Source: JAEUIZ01 sp046155605 (GTDB taxonomy: Bacteria > Planctomycetota > Phycisphaerae > Phycisphaerales > UBA1924). Taken from it: DNA of 64,000 bases. Positions 25,466-34,564 of this stretch are shown piece after piece. The notes beneath the pieces are model-generated. The model was not told the DNA's origin and did not search any database. It was given only the letters and a program-made list of their open reading frames with translations. The translations under genes and the position numbers were made by a program. The DNA lies in contig JBJXFQ010000021.1 of assembly GCA_046155605.1 (NCBI GenBank), positions 26,566 through 90,565 of the forward strand, read 5' to 3'. The first letter of the stretch is position 1; every line of letters starts with the position of its first letter.

Positions 25466-28260
25466 ACAACGAGGCACGGATGCGAACACGCCCCACCACT
25501 CCGCTCCATTTCTTGCTCACGCTGGCGCTGATCGGCGTGGCATTGCTATCGCCGCCGGGAGCCGAGGCACAGATTCAGGTCGATCCGCCGCGGCCCATCT
25601 CCGAGCCGCCCAAGCTTGCCGACGCCGTCACCTCGCTTCTGGAAGCGCCGTTTCTTCGCGTCGATGAAGCGAAGGACCTCCGCGTCTTCCACGGATTGTG
25701 GAAGCCCGAGGACCTCGACACGCCTGCCCGCCGCGCGCTGGCGGCGCTCATCGACGGTCGCTTTGATGACCCCTCGCTCGCCGACCCCGCCGCCGATCCG
25801 TTGGACCGTGCCGAGGCAATGTTGTCGCGTGGCCGTGCCTCTGAGGCGATCAGACTCATCGGCGACCTGACGACGCCGCGCGCCCGCCGCTTACGCGCCG
25901 AGGCGTTCGAGTCGCTCGGCGAGCGCGATCGCGCCGCCGCGGAAGCGGACGGCCTGCGAGTGGCCCTTGCCGAAGGTCAGTTGCAGTCCCCCGCTGATGC
26001 GGTCGAGGGCGTGCGCGCGATGCGAGTGCTGGTGCGGCTTCGTCCGCAGCAGCAACCAGCGGGCGGCGACTTCCGCCGAATGATGGCCAATCTCGGCGCG
26101 GCCCGAGAGCGGGGCGGCCGACTCGATTGGCGCATCCCGCTCGCCGAGGCCGAGTTGCTCTTCGAGAAGCACAACCGGCCCGAGGGCGGTCAGGCGGTGA
26201 CGCGTGCGCTCTCACTGAATCCACGGGCCGCTCGCGCTTGGCATCTCGTGGGCCTCGCGGCGGTAGACGGGTTTGACTTTCAGAACGCCGAGGCCGTCGC
26301 GGGTCGCATCGAAGTGCTCGCAGACGAACCCTCGCCGCTGGCCGCCGACGTTCTCGCCCGCGCTCGCCTGAAGCAAAACGATCCCGGCGGTGCAAATGAG
26401 GCGATCGAGCCCATCCTCGACGATTACGGTGAGACGGCAGCCATGATCTCGTTGCGGGCCTCGATCGCCGCTGCTGAGTATCGCCCCGAGATCGTCGAGG
26501 GCTTTTTGCGTCAGCACGACGCGCTCGAGCCCGGCTCACCAGATGCGCTCCTCGACGTTGGTCGCACGCTCAGCGACGCCCGGCAATATGAGATGGCGGC
26601 GGGCTACCTCCGCCGCGCCGCCGAGCGTGCGCCGTTTCGTGCCGAGCCGCACGCGCAACTCGGGCTGATGGGCCTTCAGTCGGGCGACGACGCGCGGGCC
26701 GTCGAATCGCTCGCGCGCGCCGCCGAACTCGATCCGTTCGATTCACGCGTGGAAAACTCGCTGAAACTCGCGCGCGAGTTGCAGACCTATGCCCGCATCG
26801 AGACCCCGCACTTCGTCATCCGTCACAAGCCGGGGGTCGATCTGGTGCTCGCCGAGCAGATGCCCGATGCACTCGAGGCGATGCACCGTCGAGTGACGGG
26901 CAGCGGTCCGGGCGGGATCGACCATGTGCCGGATCGAAAGACGATCATCGACCTCATGCCGGATCACCGCTGGTTCTCGGTGCGCATCGCGGGCGTGACG
27001 CGGATCCACACGATGGCGGCCTCGACCGGCCCGACCATCGCCATGGAATCGCCGCGTGAAGGTCCGGGCCACAGCATCGGCGCGTATGACTGGCTTCGCG
27101 TGGTTCGACACGAGTACACGCACACCGTCTCGCTTTCGCGCACGCGCAACCGCATCCCGCACTGGTTCACCGAGGCCGCGGCGGTCTATCTTGAGGACTC
27201 GCCGCGAGACTACTCGGCGTGCAAGATGCTCGAAGCGGCGCTCGAGGCCGGCGAACTGTTCGATCTAACATCGATTAACCTGGCGTTCATCCGGCCGCGG
27301 CGACCCACGGATCGCTCGCTCGCCTATGCGCAGAGCCATTGGATGTACGAGTTCATCATCACCCGCTGGGGCGAGCGCGCACCACTCGATCTGATGGACC
27401 GCTACGCCGAGGGCGATCGCGAGTCGCGCGCGTTCCCGCATGTGTTGAAGGTCTCAACGGCCGAGTTTCTCGCTGATTTCAAGGCCTGGGCACGCGAACA
27501 ACTGACCACATGGGGCCTGGGCCAGCGCCCCGGCGAGCCGACGATCGCGCAAGTGCTTCTTGCCGAGGCCGCGGGCGACGAGCCCGGCCGCGAACGCCTC
27601 GCCGGCGATCTCGGCAAGCACCTCGAAGACGTCGCCTCAGATGCCGCTGCCGGCGCGAACGGTCGTCACTCGTGGGAGCCGGAACTTCCCGCGCCGAACG
27701 CGGAGATGGCCCGTCGCTGGCTGGATCGCTATCCGAAGAGCCCAGACATTCTCGAGGCCGCGATTCGATTTGCGCTCAAAGACGCTGACGGCAAGCCCAC
27801 GCCCGAGATCGTTCCGTTGCTGCATCGTTATGCCGAAGTGCGGCCCGTCGATCCGCTCCCGCACCAACTCCTCGCGCGGCTCGCGCTCGAGCGTGTAGCG
27901 GCGGGCGACGGGGGGAGCGCGGCCGAGGCCAGCCGCCAGGCCATTGCCCACCTCCAATACCTCGACGCCCGCGAGCAGAACTCGCCCGTGTATTCGGCGG
28001 AACTGGCGCGGCTCTACGCGAGAGGTGAAGATTGGACGCGGGCGCAGGCCTTTGCCGCGCGGGCGGTCACGATCTCGCCGTATGACGCACCGATGCGTGA
28101 GTTGGCGGCGCGGGTCGCGATCCAGTGCAAGGACTTTGCGACGGCGCGGAGGCATCTGGTGGCCCTCACGCACCTGGAGCCGACGCAGCAGGCGCGACAC
28201 CAGCAGCGGATCGACGCGCTGGATCGGCTGACGCGCGACGGGACGCCGCGGGAGAAGTAG
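25462..28260 (+). CDS. TPR protein with peptidase MA-like metallopeptidase domain
   Basis: This secreted protein has 932 residues. The signal peptide near residues 10-38 ends GAEAQ. The N-terminal half holds tetratricopeptide repeats (RAEAMLSRGRASEAIRLIG, ALSLNPRAARAWHLVGLAA, DPFDSRVENSLKLARELQ). The centre is a gluzincin domain: HEYTH (H550, E551, H554) followed by WFTEAAAVYLEDSPRD, which supplies the third zinc ligand Glu, and the later SHWMYEFIITRWG. This fits peptidase MA-type membrane or surface peptidases. More TPR-like helices complete the C-terminus. The start overlaps the LolA-like gene by 4 bases. The substrate is unknown; protein-protein scaffolding by the repeats is likely. Confidence 0.83.
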   Translation: MNNEARMRTRPTTPLHFLLTLALIGVALLSPPGAEAQIQVDPPRPISEPPKLADAVTSLLEAPFLRVDEAKDLRVFHGLWKPEDLDTPARRALAALIDGRFDDPSLADPAADPLDRAEAMLSRGRASEAIRLIGDLTTPRARRLRAEAFESLGERDRAAAEADGLRVALAEGQLQSPADAVEGVRAMRVLVRLRPQQQPAGGDFRRMMANLGAARERGGRLDWRIPLAEAELLFEKHNRPEGGQAVTRALSLNPRAARAWHLVGLAAVDGFDFQNAEAVAGRIEVLADEPSPLAADVLARARLKQNDPGGANEAIEPILDDYGETAAMISLRASIAAAEYRPEIVEGFLRQHDALEPGSPDALLDVGRTLSDARQYEMAAGYLRRAAERAPFRAEPHAQLGLMGLQSGDDARAVESLARAAELDPFDSRVENSLKLARELQTYARIETPHFVIRHKPGVDLVLAEQMPDALEAMHRRVTGSGPGGIDHVPDRKTIIDLMPDHRWFSVRIAGVTRIHTMAASTGPTIAMESPREGPGHSIGAYDWLRVVRHEYTHTVSLSRTRNRIPHWFTEAAAVYLEDSPRDYSACKMLEAALEAGELFDLTSINLAFIRPRRPTDRSLAYAQSHWMYEFIITRWGERAPLDLMDRYAEGDRESRAFPHVLKVSTAEFLADFKAWAREQLTTWGLGQRPGEPTIAQVLLAEAAGDEPGRERLAGDLGKHLEDVASDAAAGANGRHSWEPELPAPNAEMARRWLDRYPKSPDILEAAIRFALKDADGKPTPEIVPLLHRYAEVRPVDPLPHQLLARLALERVAAGDGGSAAEASRQAIAHLQYLDAREQNSPVYSAELARLYARGEDWTRAQAFAARAVTISPYDAPMRELAARVAIQCKDFATARRHLVALTHLEPTQQARHQQRIDALDRLTRDGTPREK

Positions 28261-28290
28261 GACGGGAGGAAGAGGGGCAACTCGCGCGGC

Positions 28291-29121
28291 TTGGCTCTAC
28301 GATCGCGTGTGGCCCGATCCAGCAAAGCAACTATTGCGGTGTCGAAGAGTTCGCAAGTCGAGGCGCCGATCACACCGCTGCATATCCCAAGGTCGGCTCG
28401 CGGCATCATTCTCTTTGGCGGGGCGTTTGATCCGCCACACAAATGGCACACGCGCGTCGCGGTCGCTGCGCGGCGACAACTCTTCCCGCGCGACGGGTGG
28501 ATCGTCTTTGTGCCCACGGGCCGATCGCCGCTGAAAGCGGGGCCGGTGGCATCGGCTGCGGATCGCGTGGCGATGCTGCGGCTTGCGACGAAACGGCTGA
28601 AGCGAGTGCGCATCTGGACCGACGAGATCGACCGGGGCGAGTTTGCTGCATCGGGAGGCCGCGGCGGCAGCAAGGGACGAGGGCGCACGGACTCAGCCGG
28701 CGCGCGGCCCAGTTATACGATCGACACCGTGCGTCGGCTTCGGCAGATCGTCGCAGTAGATCTACCTATCCGGCTGCTTATCGGTGCAGATCAGGCCGTG
28801 CAGTTTCACAAGTGGCGCGACTTCCGCGAGTTGCTGACGCTGGCGGAGCCGGTGGTGGTGCCGAGGCCGCCGATCGACAGCGCCAAGAAGTTCCTCGCTG
28901 CGCTGCGGCAAAGCGGGGCATGGGTGTCTAGTGCTGCTGATGACTGGCGGGCACGGTTAATCTCCACCGCCGCATCTCGGGTTTCCTCGTCAGAGGTTCG
29001 GCGTGTGCTGTCTGCAGGAGGAAAGGGTGAAACATCGATGTCACCAGCTGTCGCCAACTTTACACGTCGGACTCGCCTGTACCGCCCCGAACTGTCGTTG
29101 TACCAGTTGCCAGTTCGCTGA
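28291..29121 (+). CDS. nadD: Nicotinate-nucleotide adenylyltransferase
   Basis: NadD joins nicotinate mononucleotide and ATP to give deamido-NAD in NAD synthesis. The nucleotidyltransferase site is ILFGGAFDPPHKWH, where the usual HxGH reads HKWH. Other motifs are VPTGRSPLK, PSYTIDTVRRLR, LLIGADQAVQFHKW and the C-terminal SSSEVRRVL. A Gly/Arg/Ser-rich insertion lies before PSYTIDT. The start is uncertain: TTG 28291 or GTG 28309 are both possible, 31 or more bases after the upstream stop. The last 81 bases overlap, antisense, the 3' end of the orphan membrane gene. Confidence 0.87.
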   Translation: MALRSRVARSSKATIAVSKSSQVEAPITPLHIPRSARGIILFGGAFDPPHKWHTRVAVAARRQLFPRDGWIVFVPTGRSPLKAGPVASAADRVAMLRLATKRLKRVRIWTDEIDRGEFAASGGRGGSKGRGRTDSAGARPSYTIDTVRRLRQIVAVDLPIRLLIGADQAVQFHKWRDFRELLTLAEPVVVPRPPIDSAKKFLAALRQSGAWVSSAADDWRARLISTAASRVSSSEVRRVLSAGGKGETSMSPAVANFTRRTRLYRPELSLYQLPVR

Positions 29122-30180
29122 CGGATCTTTCCCGATGAGCGTGATAAAGGCGCAGATGCCGACGCCGATCCATGCAAAGTAGCGCATGCGGCGGAAGACC
29201 TTCCCGTACGCGATCAGGATCGTCTGTGGGTGAGCCTCCCATGCCAGCAGCACGTCTGTGACAGTTTTCGGACGGCATCGCTGAACTTTCCATTCGCGCG
29301 GATTGTTCGTATTGCCCAAAACGGGGTGATGTTCACACGACAAAACGCCTCTCACAAGGTCACTCGCTTCCTGGGCGGGCCGCAGGTGAAGTACCTGGCG
29401 CAAAGCATCCTCGAGACGATCGGCTGCCGCAAATGTGGCGACTGCCACGGGCAACCGATCGCCGTGTTTCGAAAGCCACTGAATGTCATAGGTCTCGTCC
29501 AGCTGGTGGGTTCCATAGCTCTGGTCTAACTTCTGGGTTCCATAGGTCTCGTCCAGCTGGTGGAGATGGTTTTGCAGCCGAGTGGCAGCATTCGTGAACT
29601 TGGATTTAAATGTTACACTCACGTCATCGGTTGCTGGCGGCATTGGCACTATCTGCTTGTCCACAATCGACCATCCGGAACGGTAGAACCAGATACCTTT
29701 GACCTTGCAGCTGCTGCACACCCAGTTAAACCAGTTGTGCGTGACGGGAAAGCCGGCCGCCGCGTGGCATACAGCTGCATGGATTGCCGTGCCAGAGTAG
29801 ATCTGGTACGCCCCGTGCAACTTCTTCGCCACCGCGTCGATGAACGCGTTTGCTACTGGCAGAATTGCAATCAGACCGAGGGTGATGAACACTCGTAGCA
29901 GGAGATGCAGGTCGATCGCGAAGTGGGTGACGGCAGCCACCGCGACCCCGCCTATCGTAAGAACTGTGTACAGCAACTTCGTTGACTCGATGTATTTATC
30001 TCGCGCCTCGATCACGTCGTGGATCAGGCCCGTCAGATAGTTGCCGAGCCCCTCACCCTGCTCGGTAAACAACCTGGTTTGGCGCAAGGCATCAGCCTGC
30101 TTGTACAGCCATTCGCTGTCCTCCCAGTCCTTGTGGATCGGTGGCGGAACACGCTCAGATGGCCAAGAGCAGTCCGACAT
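29041..30180 (-). CDS. Orphan membrane protein with 9-residue tandem repeats
   Basis: This protein of 379 residues belongs to no family I recognise. GGAGG precedes the ATG by 7 bases. A soluble N-terminus is followed by two adjacent hydrophobic helices (residues about 70-112), a Cys/Trp-rich region (HNWFNWVCSSCKVKGIWFY, a possible metal or disulfide site), three tandem 9-residue units of the form HQLDETYGT (207-234), and one helix near the C-terminus (FAWIGVGICAFITLIG). Base composition is visibly poorer in G and C than in either flank, and codon choice is less biased. The stop lies 81 bases inside the antisense 3' end of nadD. These signs suggest recent acquisition. Confidence 0.7.
   Translation of the reverse strand: MSDCSWPSERVPPPIHKDWEDSEWLYKQADALRQTRLFTEQGEGLGNYLTGLIHDVIEARDKYIESTKLLYTVLTIGGVAVAAVTHFAIDLHLLLRVFITLGLIAILPVANAFIDAVAKKLHGAYQIYSGTAIHAAVCHAAAGFPVTHNWFNWVCSSCKVKGIWFYRSGWSIVDKQIVPMPPATDDVSVTFKSKFTNAATRLQNHLHQLDETYGTQKLDQSYGTHQLDETYDIQWLSKHGDRLPVAVATFAAADRLEDALRQVLHLRPAQEASDLVRGVLSCEHHPVLGNTNNPREWKVQRCRPKTVTDVLLAWEAHPQTILIAYGKVFRRMRYFAWIGVGICAFITLIGKDPSANWQLVQRQFGAVQASPTCKVGDSW
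29479..29562 (-). repeat. 27-bp in-frame tandem repeat, three units
   Basis: Three 27-base units within the orphan membrane gene encode HQLDETYGT, QKLDQSYGT and HQLDETYDI. The first and third are nearly identical in DNA; the middle one has diverged. Confidence 0.85.
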
Positions 30181-30212
30181 GAGTTCGCCTCCGCACTCCA
30201 GCTGCTAGACAA

Positions 30213-31364
30213 TCACCCCACCGCCTTCTTCAACCCCTCCGCCTTGTCCGTCTTCTCCCACGTAAAGAAATCCCCCTGCGGCGGGCGGCCAAAGTGCCCG
30301 TGCCGCGCCGTCGTGCGATAGATCGGCTTCCGCAACGACAGCGAATCGATGATCCCCCGCGGCGTCAGTTTGAAATGCTCGCGGATCGCCTTGCTGATCT
30401 TCTCCTCGTCCGCCTTGGCCGTCCCCTGGCAATCGACGAGCACGCTCGTGGGCTCGGCCACGCCGATCGCATAGGAGAGCTGCACCTCGCACCGCTCGGC
30501 CAGCCCCGCCGCCACCACGTTCTTCGCGATATACCGAGCCATGTACGCGGCCGAGCGATCGACCTTCGTCGGGTCCTTCCCGCTGAAGGCCCCGCCGCCG
30601 TGGCGACCCATCCCGCCATAGGTGTCCACGATGATCTTGCGGCCCGTCAGCCCGGTGTCGCCGTGCGGCCCGCCGATCTCAAAGCGACCCGTCGGATTCA
30701 CATGCACCTTGATGCCGGGGTTCCACCACTCCTTGAGCACCGGCTTGAAGACCTCGTCGATCACCAGCCGCTTGAGCGAGTCCTGCCGATCGTTCCAGGT
30801 CTTGTCGTGCTGGGTGGAGAGGACGAGGGTATCAACGCGAACGGGTCGCAGGCCGTCATATTCGATGGTCACCTGGCTCTTGGCATCGGGTCGAAGCCCG
30901 GGCACGATTCCCTCGCGCCGCACATGCGCCTGCTGCTCGACGAGCCGATGCGCGAGTTGGATCGGCAGGGGCATCAGTTCCGGCGTGTCCTTGCACGCGA
31001 AGCCGAACATCATCCCCTGGTCGCCCGCGCCGTCCCGATCGACTCCCATCGCGATGTCCGGCGACTGACGCTTGATGCTCGAGAGCACGGCGCACGACTC
31101 GTAGTCGAACTTCATGTCGGCGGAGGTGTAGCCGATTTCCTTGATGACGTCCCGGACGAGGTCGGGAATCTCGACGTAGGCCTTGGTGGTGACCTCGCCG
31201 GCGATGACGGCCATGCCCGTCGAGACGAGCGTCTCGCACGCGACGCGGCTGTACGGGTCCTGCTCGAGCATGGCGTCGAGGATCGCGTCGGAGATCTGGT
31301 CGGCCACCTTGTCGGGATGGCCCATCGAAACGGACTCGGACGTGAACAGTGCGGCACGCGGCAT
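30213..31364 (-). CDS. metK: S-adenosylmethionine synthase
   Basis: MetK makes S-adenosylmethionine from methionine and ATP. The protein has 383 residues, the normal family length, from the ATG at 31364 (MPRAALFTSESVSMGHPDK). Motifs: GHPDKVADQISDAILD, GAGDQGMMFGFAC with the substrate-binding loop after it, GGPHGDTGLTGRKIIVDTYG, and the P-loop GGGAFSGKDPTKVDRSAAY. An upstream in-frame extension to 31649 was rejected because it is unlike any MetK and overlaps the kelch gene promoter region. No SAM-sensing riboswitch was recognised in the leader. Confidence 0.96.
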   Translation of the reverse strand: MPRAALFTSESVSMGHPDKVADQISDAILDAMLEQDPYSRVACETLVSTGMAVIAGEVTTKAYVEIPDLVRDVIKEIGYTSADMKFDYESCAVLSSIKRQSPDIAMGVDRDGAGDQGMMFGFACKDTPELMPLPIQLAHRLVEQQAHVRREGIVPGLRPDAKSQVTIEYDGLRPVRVDTLVLSTQHDKTWNDRQDSLKRLVIDEVFKPVLKEWWNPGIKVHVNPTGRFEIGGPHGDTGLTGRKIIVDTYGGMGRHGGGAFSGKDPTKVDRSAAYMARYIAKNVVAAGLAERCEVQLSYAIGVAEPTSVLVDCQGTAKADEEKISKAIREHFKLTPRGIIDSLSLRKPIYRTTARHGHFGRPPQGDFFTWEKTDKAEGLKKAVG

Positions 31365-31538
31365 GGTCAAACCCTCAAAAGTGGCGTCAGGATCGAGAGG
31401 CCTACAGGATAGCGCGGCTCGCCATTGCGGGGTATGCGGAGTATGGCTGCCTAGGCCGATGGCCTCGCGCGGAATCTCAAAAACTGCTTGCCAAATCTCC
31501 GGAATCTGATACGCTGCGAAGACCCAAGGAGCGATCCC

Positions 31539-32996
31539 ATGCTGCGTCCAGGCCTGCTTGCCGCGCTTGCCGTTTGTCCCGCGTGCGTCGCGCAGACGTG
31601 TTTCTGGACGAACGCGAATGTCAACGGTCCATCCGCTCGCTACGGGCACGCGATGGCCTATGACTCCACGCGCGGAGTGGTGGTGCTGTTCGGGGGCTCG
31701 GCGAGTTCGACGAGTTCCAGTTCGCTCAGCGACACATGGGAGTGGAACGGCTCCGCGTGGACTTTGCGAGCATCCGGGGGCACCCCAGCGCGAACGTCCA
31801 TGAAGATGACCTTTGATTCAGCGCGTAAACGGACGGTGATGTTTGGCGGCTACACCGCGTCCGGCGCGAACAGTGGAGAAACATGGGAATGGGACGGCTC
31901 CGCGTGGACCCTTGCCGCGACCACCGGGCCTCTGCGTCGGTACGCCCACGGCCTGACCTATGACTCTCACCGCGGCAGGACTGTGCTGCACGGCGGCACG
32001 CACTATACCAGTACGGTCTACATTCGTCAGCGAGACACGTGGGAGTGGAACGGAGCAGCGTGGACTCTCGTCTTCGAAGAAGGCCCCTTGCGAAGCTCAC
32101 ACGCCTTGACCTTCGACTCAAGCCAGAATCGAACGGTTCTCTATGGGGGTTCTAACGAGTCGGGCTTTTTGACCAGCGAAACCTGGGAGTGGGATGGGAT
32201 GTCGTGGCTGCTCGCGGGCACGGCCGGTCCTTCTCTCAGCTCACCCGCGCTTGCATATGACACAATCCAAAATCGAACCATTCTCGCCGCAGGGTGGCGC
32301 CCGCAAAACACCCACGACATCGACACATGGGAGCGGATCGGCGCAACGTGGCTGAAACGTGCCAATACGGGACCACTTTCGCGCTCCAGCGCCGAAATGG
32401 TCTTTGATGCGGCACGAGGACGGTTGGTCCTCTTCGGCGGCCTCGCGACCCTATACCCCGGCGGCTCGCTCGCCGGCACCTGGATTGGCGATGCCAACGC
32501 CTCGGCACCTTTCCTCGTCATCACCCAGCACCCGGTGCCTACGACCGTCGCGCCGGCACAGACCACGATGCTGTCTGTTGCAGCGACTGGCGCGGGGGAC
32601 CTTACCTATCAATGGCGCAGACAAGGTGTCAACTTGGTTGAGGGCGGCTCGTACTCGGGCACTCGGGCTGCAACGCTGACCATCAGCCCCGCCGAATGCC
32701 ATATGGTTGGCACCTTTGACGCCATCGTCAGTGACGCGTGCGGGTCGGCGCAGAGTGCGTCGGTAATGCTCACCGTCACACCCTGCCCCTATGAGTGCTA
32801 CGCCAACTGCGACTCGAGCACAGTTCTTCCCTTCCTCAATGTCAACGATTTCATCTGCTTCAATGAGAACTTTGCGGCCGGGTGCTCGGGACAGCCGGTG
32901 TGCTACGCCAACTGCGACCAATCCACGATTCCGCCGATCCTTAATGTCCTCGACTTCGTCTGCTTCAACAACCTGTTTGCCGCGGGATGCTCGTGA
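31539..32996 (+). CDS. Secreted kelch-propeller protein with Ig-like and GC-type dockerin domains
   Basis: This protein has 485 residues; the ATG at 31539 is preceded by AAGGAG and followed by a signal peptide ending CVAQ. Six kelch-like blades each carry a (T/Y)DSxxxRxVLFGG motif (AYDSTRGVVVLFGG, TFDSARKRTVMFGG, TYDSHRGRTVLHGG, TFDSSQNRTVLYGG, AYDTIQNRTILAAG, VFDAARGRLVLFGG) with a TWEWDG strand between them. An Ig-like segment follows (LTYQWRRQGVNL), then two GC-type dockerin units, CYANCDSSTVLPFLNVND and CYANCDQSTIPPILNVLD, ending AAGCS. It is probably a surface-attached carbohydrate- or protein-binding propeller; the ligand is unknown. Confidence 0.85.
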   Translation: MLRPGLLAALAVCPACVAQTCFWTNANVNGPSARYGHAMAYDSTRGVVVLFGGSASSTSSSSLSDTWEWNGSAWTLRASGGTPARTSMKMTFDSARKRTVMFGGYTASGANSGETWEWDGSAWTLAATTGPLRRYAHGLTYDSHRGRTVLHGGTHYTSTVYIRQRDTWEWNGAAWTLVFEEGPLRSSHALTFDSSQNRTVLYGGSNESGFLTSETWEWDGMSWLLAGTAGPSLSSPALAYDTIQNRTILAAGWRPQNTHDIDTWERIGATWLKRANTGPLSRSSAEMVFDAARGRLVLFGGLATLYPGGSLAGTWIGDANASAPFLVITQHPVPTTVAPAQTTMLSVAATGAGDLTYQWRRQGVNLVEGGSYSGTRAATLTISPAECHMVGTFDAIVSDACGSAQSASVMLTVTPCPYECYANCDSSTVLPFLNVNDFICFNENFAAGCSGQPVCYANCDQSTIPPILNVLDFVCFNNLFAAGCS

Positions 32997-33041
32997 GCGA
33001 TTGGAGGATCGGCGCTTCTGGCCTATGAGGCGTCACAAAGC

Positions 33042-33061
33042 CCGATCGCTCGCGCGATCGG
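33042..33061. terminator. Hairpin between convergent genes
   Basis: CCGATCGC and GCGATCGG form a perfect 8-bp stem with a TCGC loop, midway between the stop codons of the kelch gene and the oxidoreductase gene. There is no T run, but position and symmetry suit a bidirectional end. Confidence 0.4.
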
Positions 33062-33078
33062 CTCCATCATGCGCCGCG

Positions 33079-34458
33079 TCATCCCCCCACGACCTTCTCC
33101 TTCTCCGCATCCCACGTCATCACCTTGTTCTGCCGATAGGCCTCGACGCCCATCTTGATCGCCACCATCGTCGAGCAGCCGAGGTCGATGTTGCAATCCG
33201 GCTTGGCCGTGCCGCGGATGGAATCGAGCCAGTTGCCGACGTGGTCGCGGCGCTTGGCGCACGCAATCTCGAACACGGCCTGTCCGTTGGCGGGAGTGGT
33301 GACGTCCTTGCCGTCGGCGTTCTTGGTCGTGGTAACGCTCACCTTGTCGGCGTTCTTCTTGCGGAACTCCGGTGCCCAGACGCCCTGCTCGCTGAAGGCG
33401 AGTTTGCCCTGGTCGCCCCAGTCCGAGCCGTCCTTGAAGGCGAGCGTGCCGTACTGCCCGCGGATGACGGTGTCGAGGCCGACGTCGTTGGTCATGACGC
33501 TGGCAAGAACGATGGTGTGCTCGGAGGGATAGTCGATCATCATCATGAAGGTGTCGGGGATGTCGCGCTCGTCCTTTTCGAGGAACTTGCCGCCGCTGGC
33601 GACGACGCGCTTGGGATACTCGCCGTCGGGGCCGGTGATGGCGAGCAGGAGCGGCGCGAGTTTGTGATAGAGCAGGTCGGTCGCGACGCCGCCGTTATAG
33701 GCGAAGTACTTGCGGAAGCGGAAGAAGTGGTCGGCGTTCCAAGGGATGCTGGCGGCCAGGCCGTGCTCGAGGCCCAGCCAGCGATTCCAATCAACGTAGC
33801 CCTCCGCCGACTTGTCCTGACTCGGGCCGGCGTCGGGGTCGATCGTCCAGTTGAACTGCCCGCCGCGCGAGTTGCGGCAGTAGGCGGACTGGCTCCAGAC
33901 GACCTTGCCGATGCGTCCGGCGGCGATGGCGTCACGGGCCTTCCATGTGCTGTCGAGGCTCGTGTATTGCGGGCCGACCTGAAGCACCTTGCCGGTGCGT
34001 TTGACGGCGTCGCGGCAGGCCAGCGCCTGCTCGATCGTCAGCGAGAGCGGCTTCTCGCAGTAGACGTTCTTGCCGGCGTCCATCGCGTCGATGGCCATCT
34101 TGGTGTGCCAGTGATCGGGCGTGGCGATGAGGACGGCGTCGAGCGATTTGTCGTCGAGCAACTCGCGGTATTCCATCGTGTCGGCCGAGGCACTGCCGTC
34201 GATGACCTTGGCCGCGTTATTGAGTCGGCGGCGGTAGACATCGCAGACGCGAGTGACAGCGATGTTGTCGGCGGCGAGGCGACCCTTCAGCGAGTGCAGG
34301 TGGCTGGTGCCCATGCCGCCCGTGCCGATGACGCCAATGGTGATGCGGTCGTTCGATCCGCGGGCGCGGGCCCAGGAGAGCGCGGGCAAGGCCCACGCGG
34401 CAGCGGCGGCGCCGGCAGAGGCACCCAGGAAATGACGGCGGGAGAGCGGGGTGGTCAT
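33079..34458 (-). CDS. Tat-secreted Gfo/Idh/MocA family oxidoreductase
   Basis: This protein has 459 residues. The twin-arginine signal SRRHFLGASAGAAAAAWALP points to export in folded form. A Rossmann fold follows (ITIGVIGTGGMGTSHL) with ATPDHWH and the family dinucleotide-site motif NVYCEKPL; the C-terminal alpha/beta domain has GGVATDLLYHKLAPLL. Planctomycetes carry many such enzymes that act on sugars or inositols, some in glycan breakdown. The neighbours give no substrate clue; the gene stands alone between a convergent kelch gene and a divergent membrane protein gene. Confidence 0.9.
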   Translation of the reverse strand: MTTPLSRRHFLGASAGAAAAAWALPALSWARARGSNDRITIGVIGTGGMGTSHLHSLKGRLAADNIAVTRVCDVYRRRLNNAAKVIDGSASADTMEYRELLDDKSLDAVLIATPDHWHTKMAIDAMDAGKNVYCEKPLSLTIEQALACRDAVKRTGKVLQVGPQYTSLDSTWKARDAIAAGRIGKVVWSQSAYCRNSRGGQFNWTIDPDAGPSQDKSAEGYVDWNRWLGLEHGLAASIPWNADHFFRFRKYFAYNGGVATDLLYHKLAPLLLAITGPDGEYPKRVVASGGKFLEKDERDIPDTFMMMIDYPSEHTIVLASVMTNDVGLDTVIRGQYGTLAFKDGSDWGDQGKLAFSEQGVWAPEFRKKNADKVSVTTTKNADGKDVTTPANGQAVFEIACAKRRDHVGNWLDSIRGTAKPDCNIDLGCSTMVAIKMGVEAYRQNKVMTWDAEKEKVVGG

Positions 34459-34564
34459 GTGAGGCTCCGGGAACGTGTTGTGTCAGGGAAAGAATAGCAA
34501 AGGTAGCGGGCGTGTCGGGCAAACAAGTGCGTTCGAACGCGCTGGTTCGTGGTAGGATCGGTTG

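Noticed and set aside
30182..31700. SAM-sensing riboswitch near metK
   Set aside because: No conserved SAM-I, SAM-II or SAM-IV core could be found in the leader upstream of 31364.
32791..34497. 568-residue plus-strand open frame
   Set aside because: It is antisense to the oxidoreductase with intact Tat signal and Rossmann motifs, and overlaps the kelch gene out of frame.
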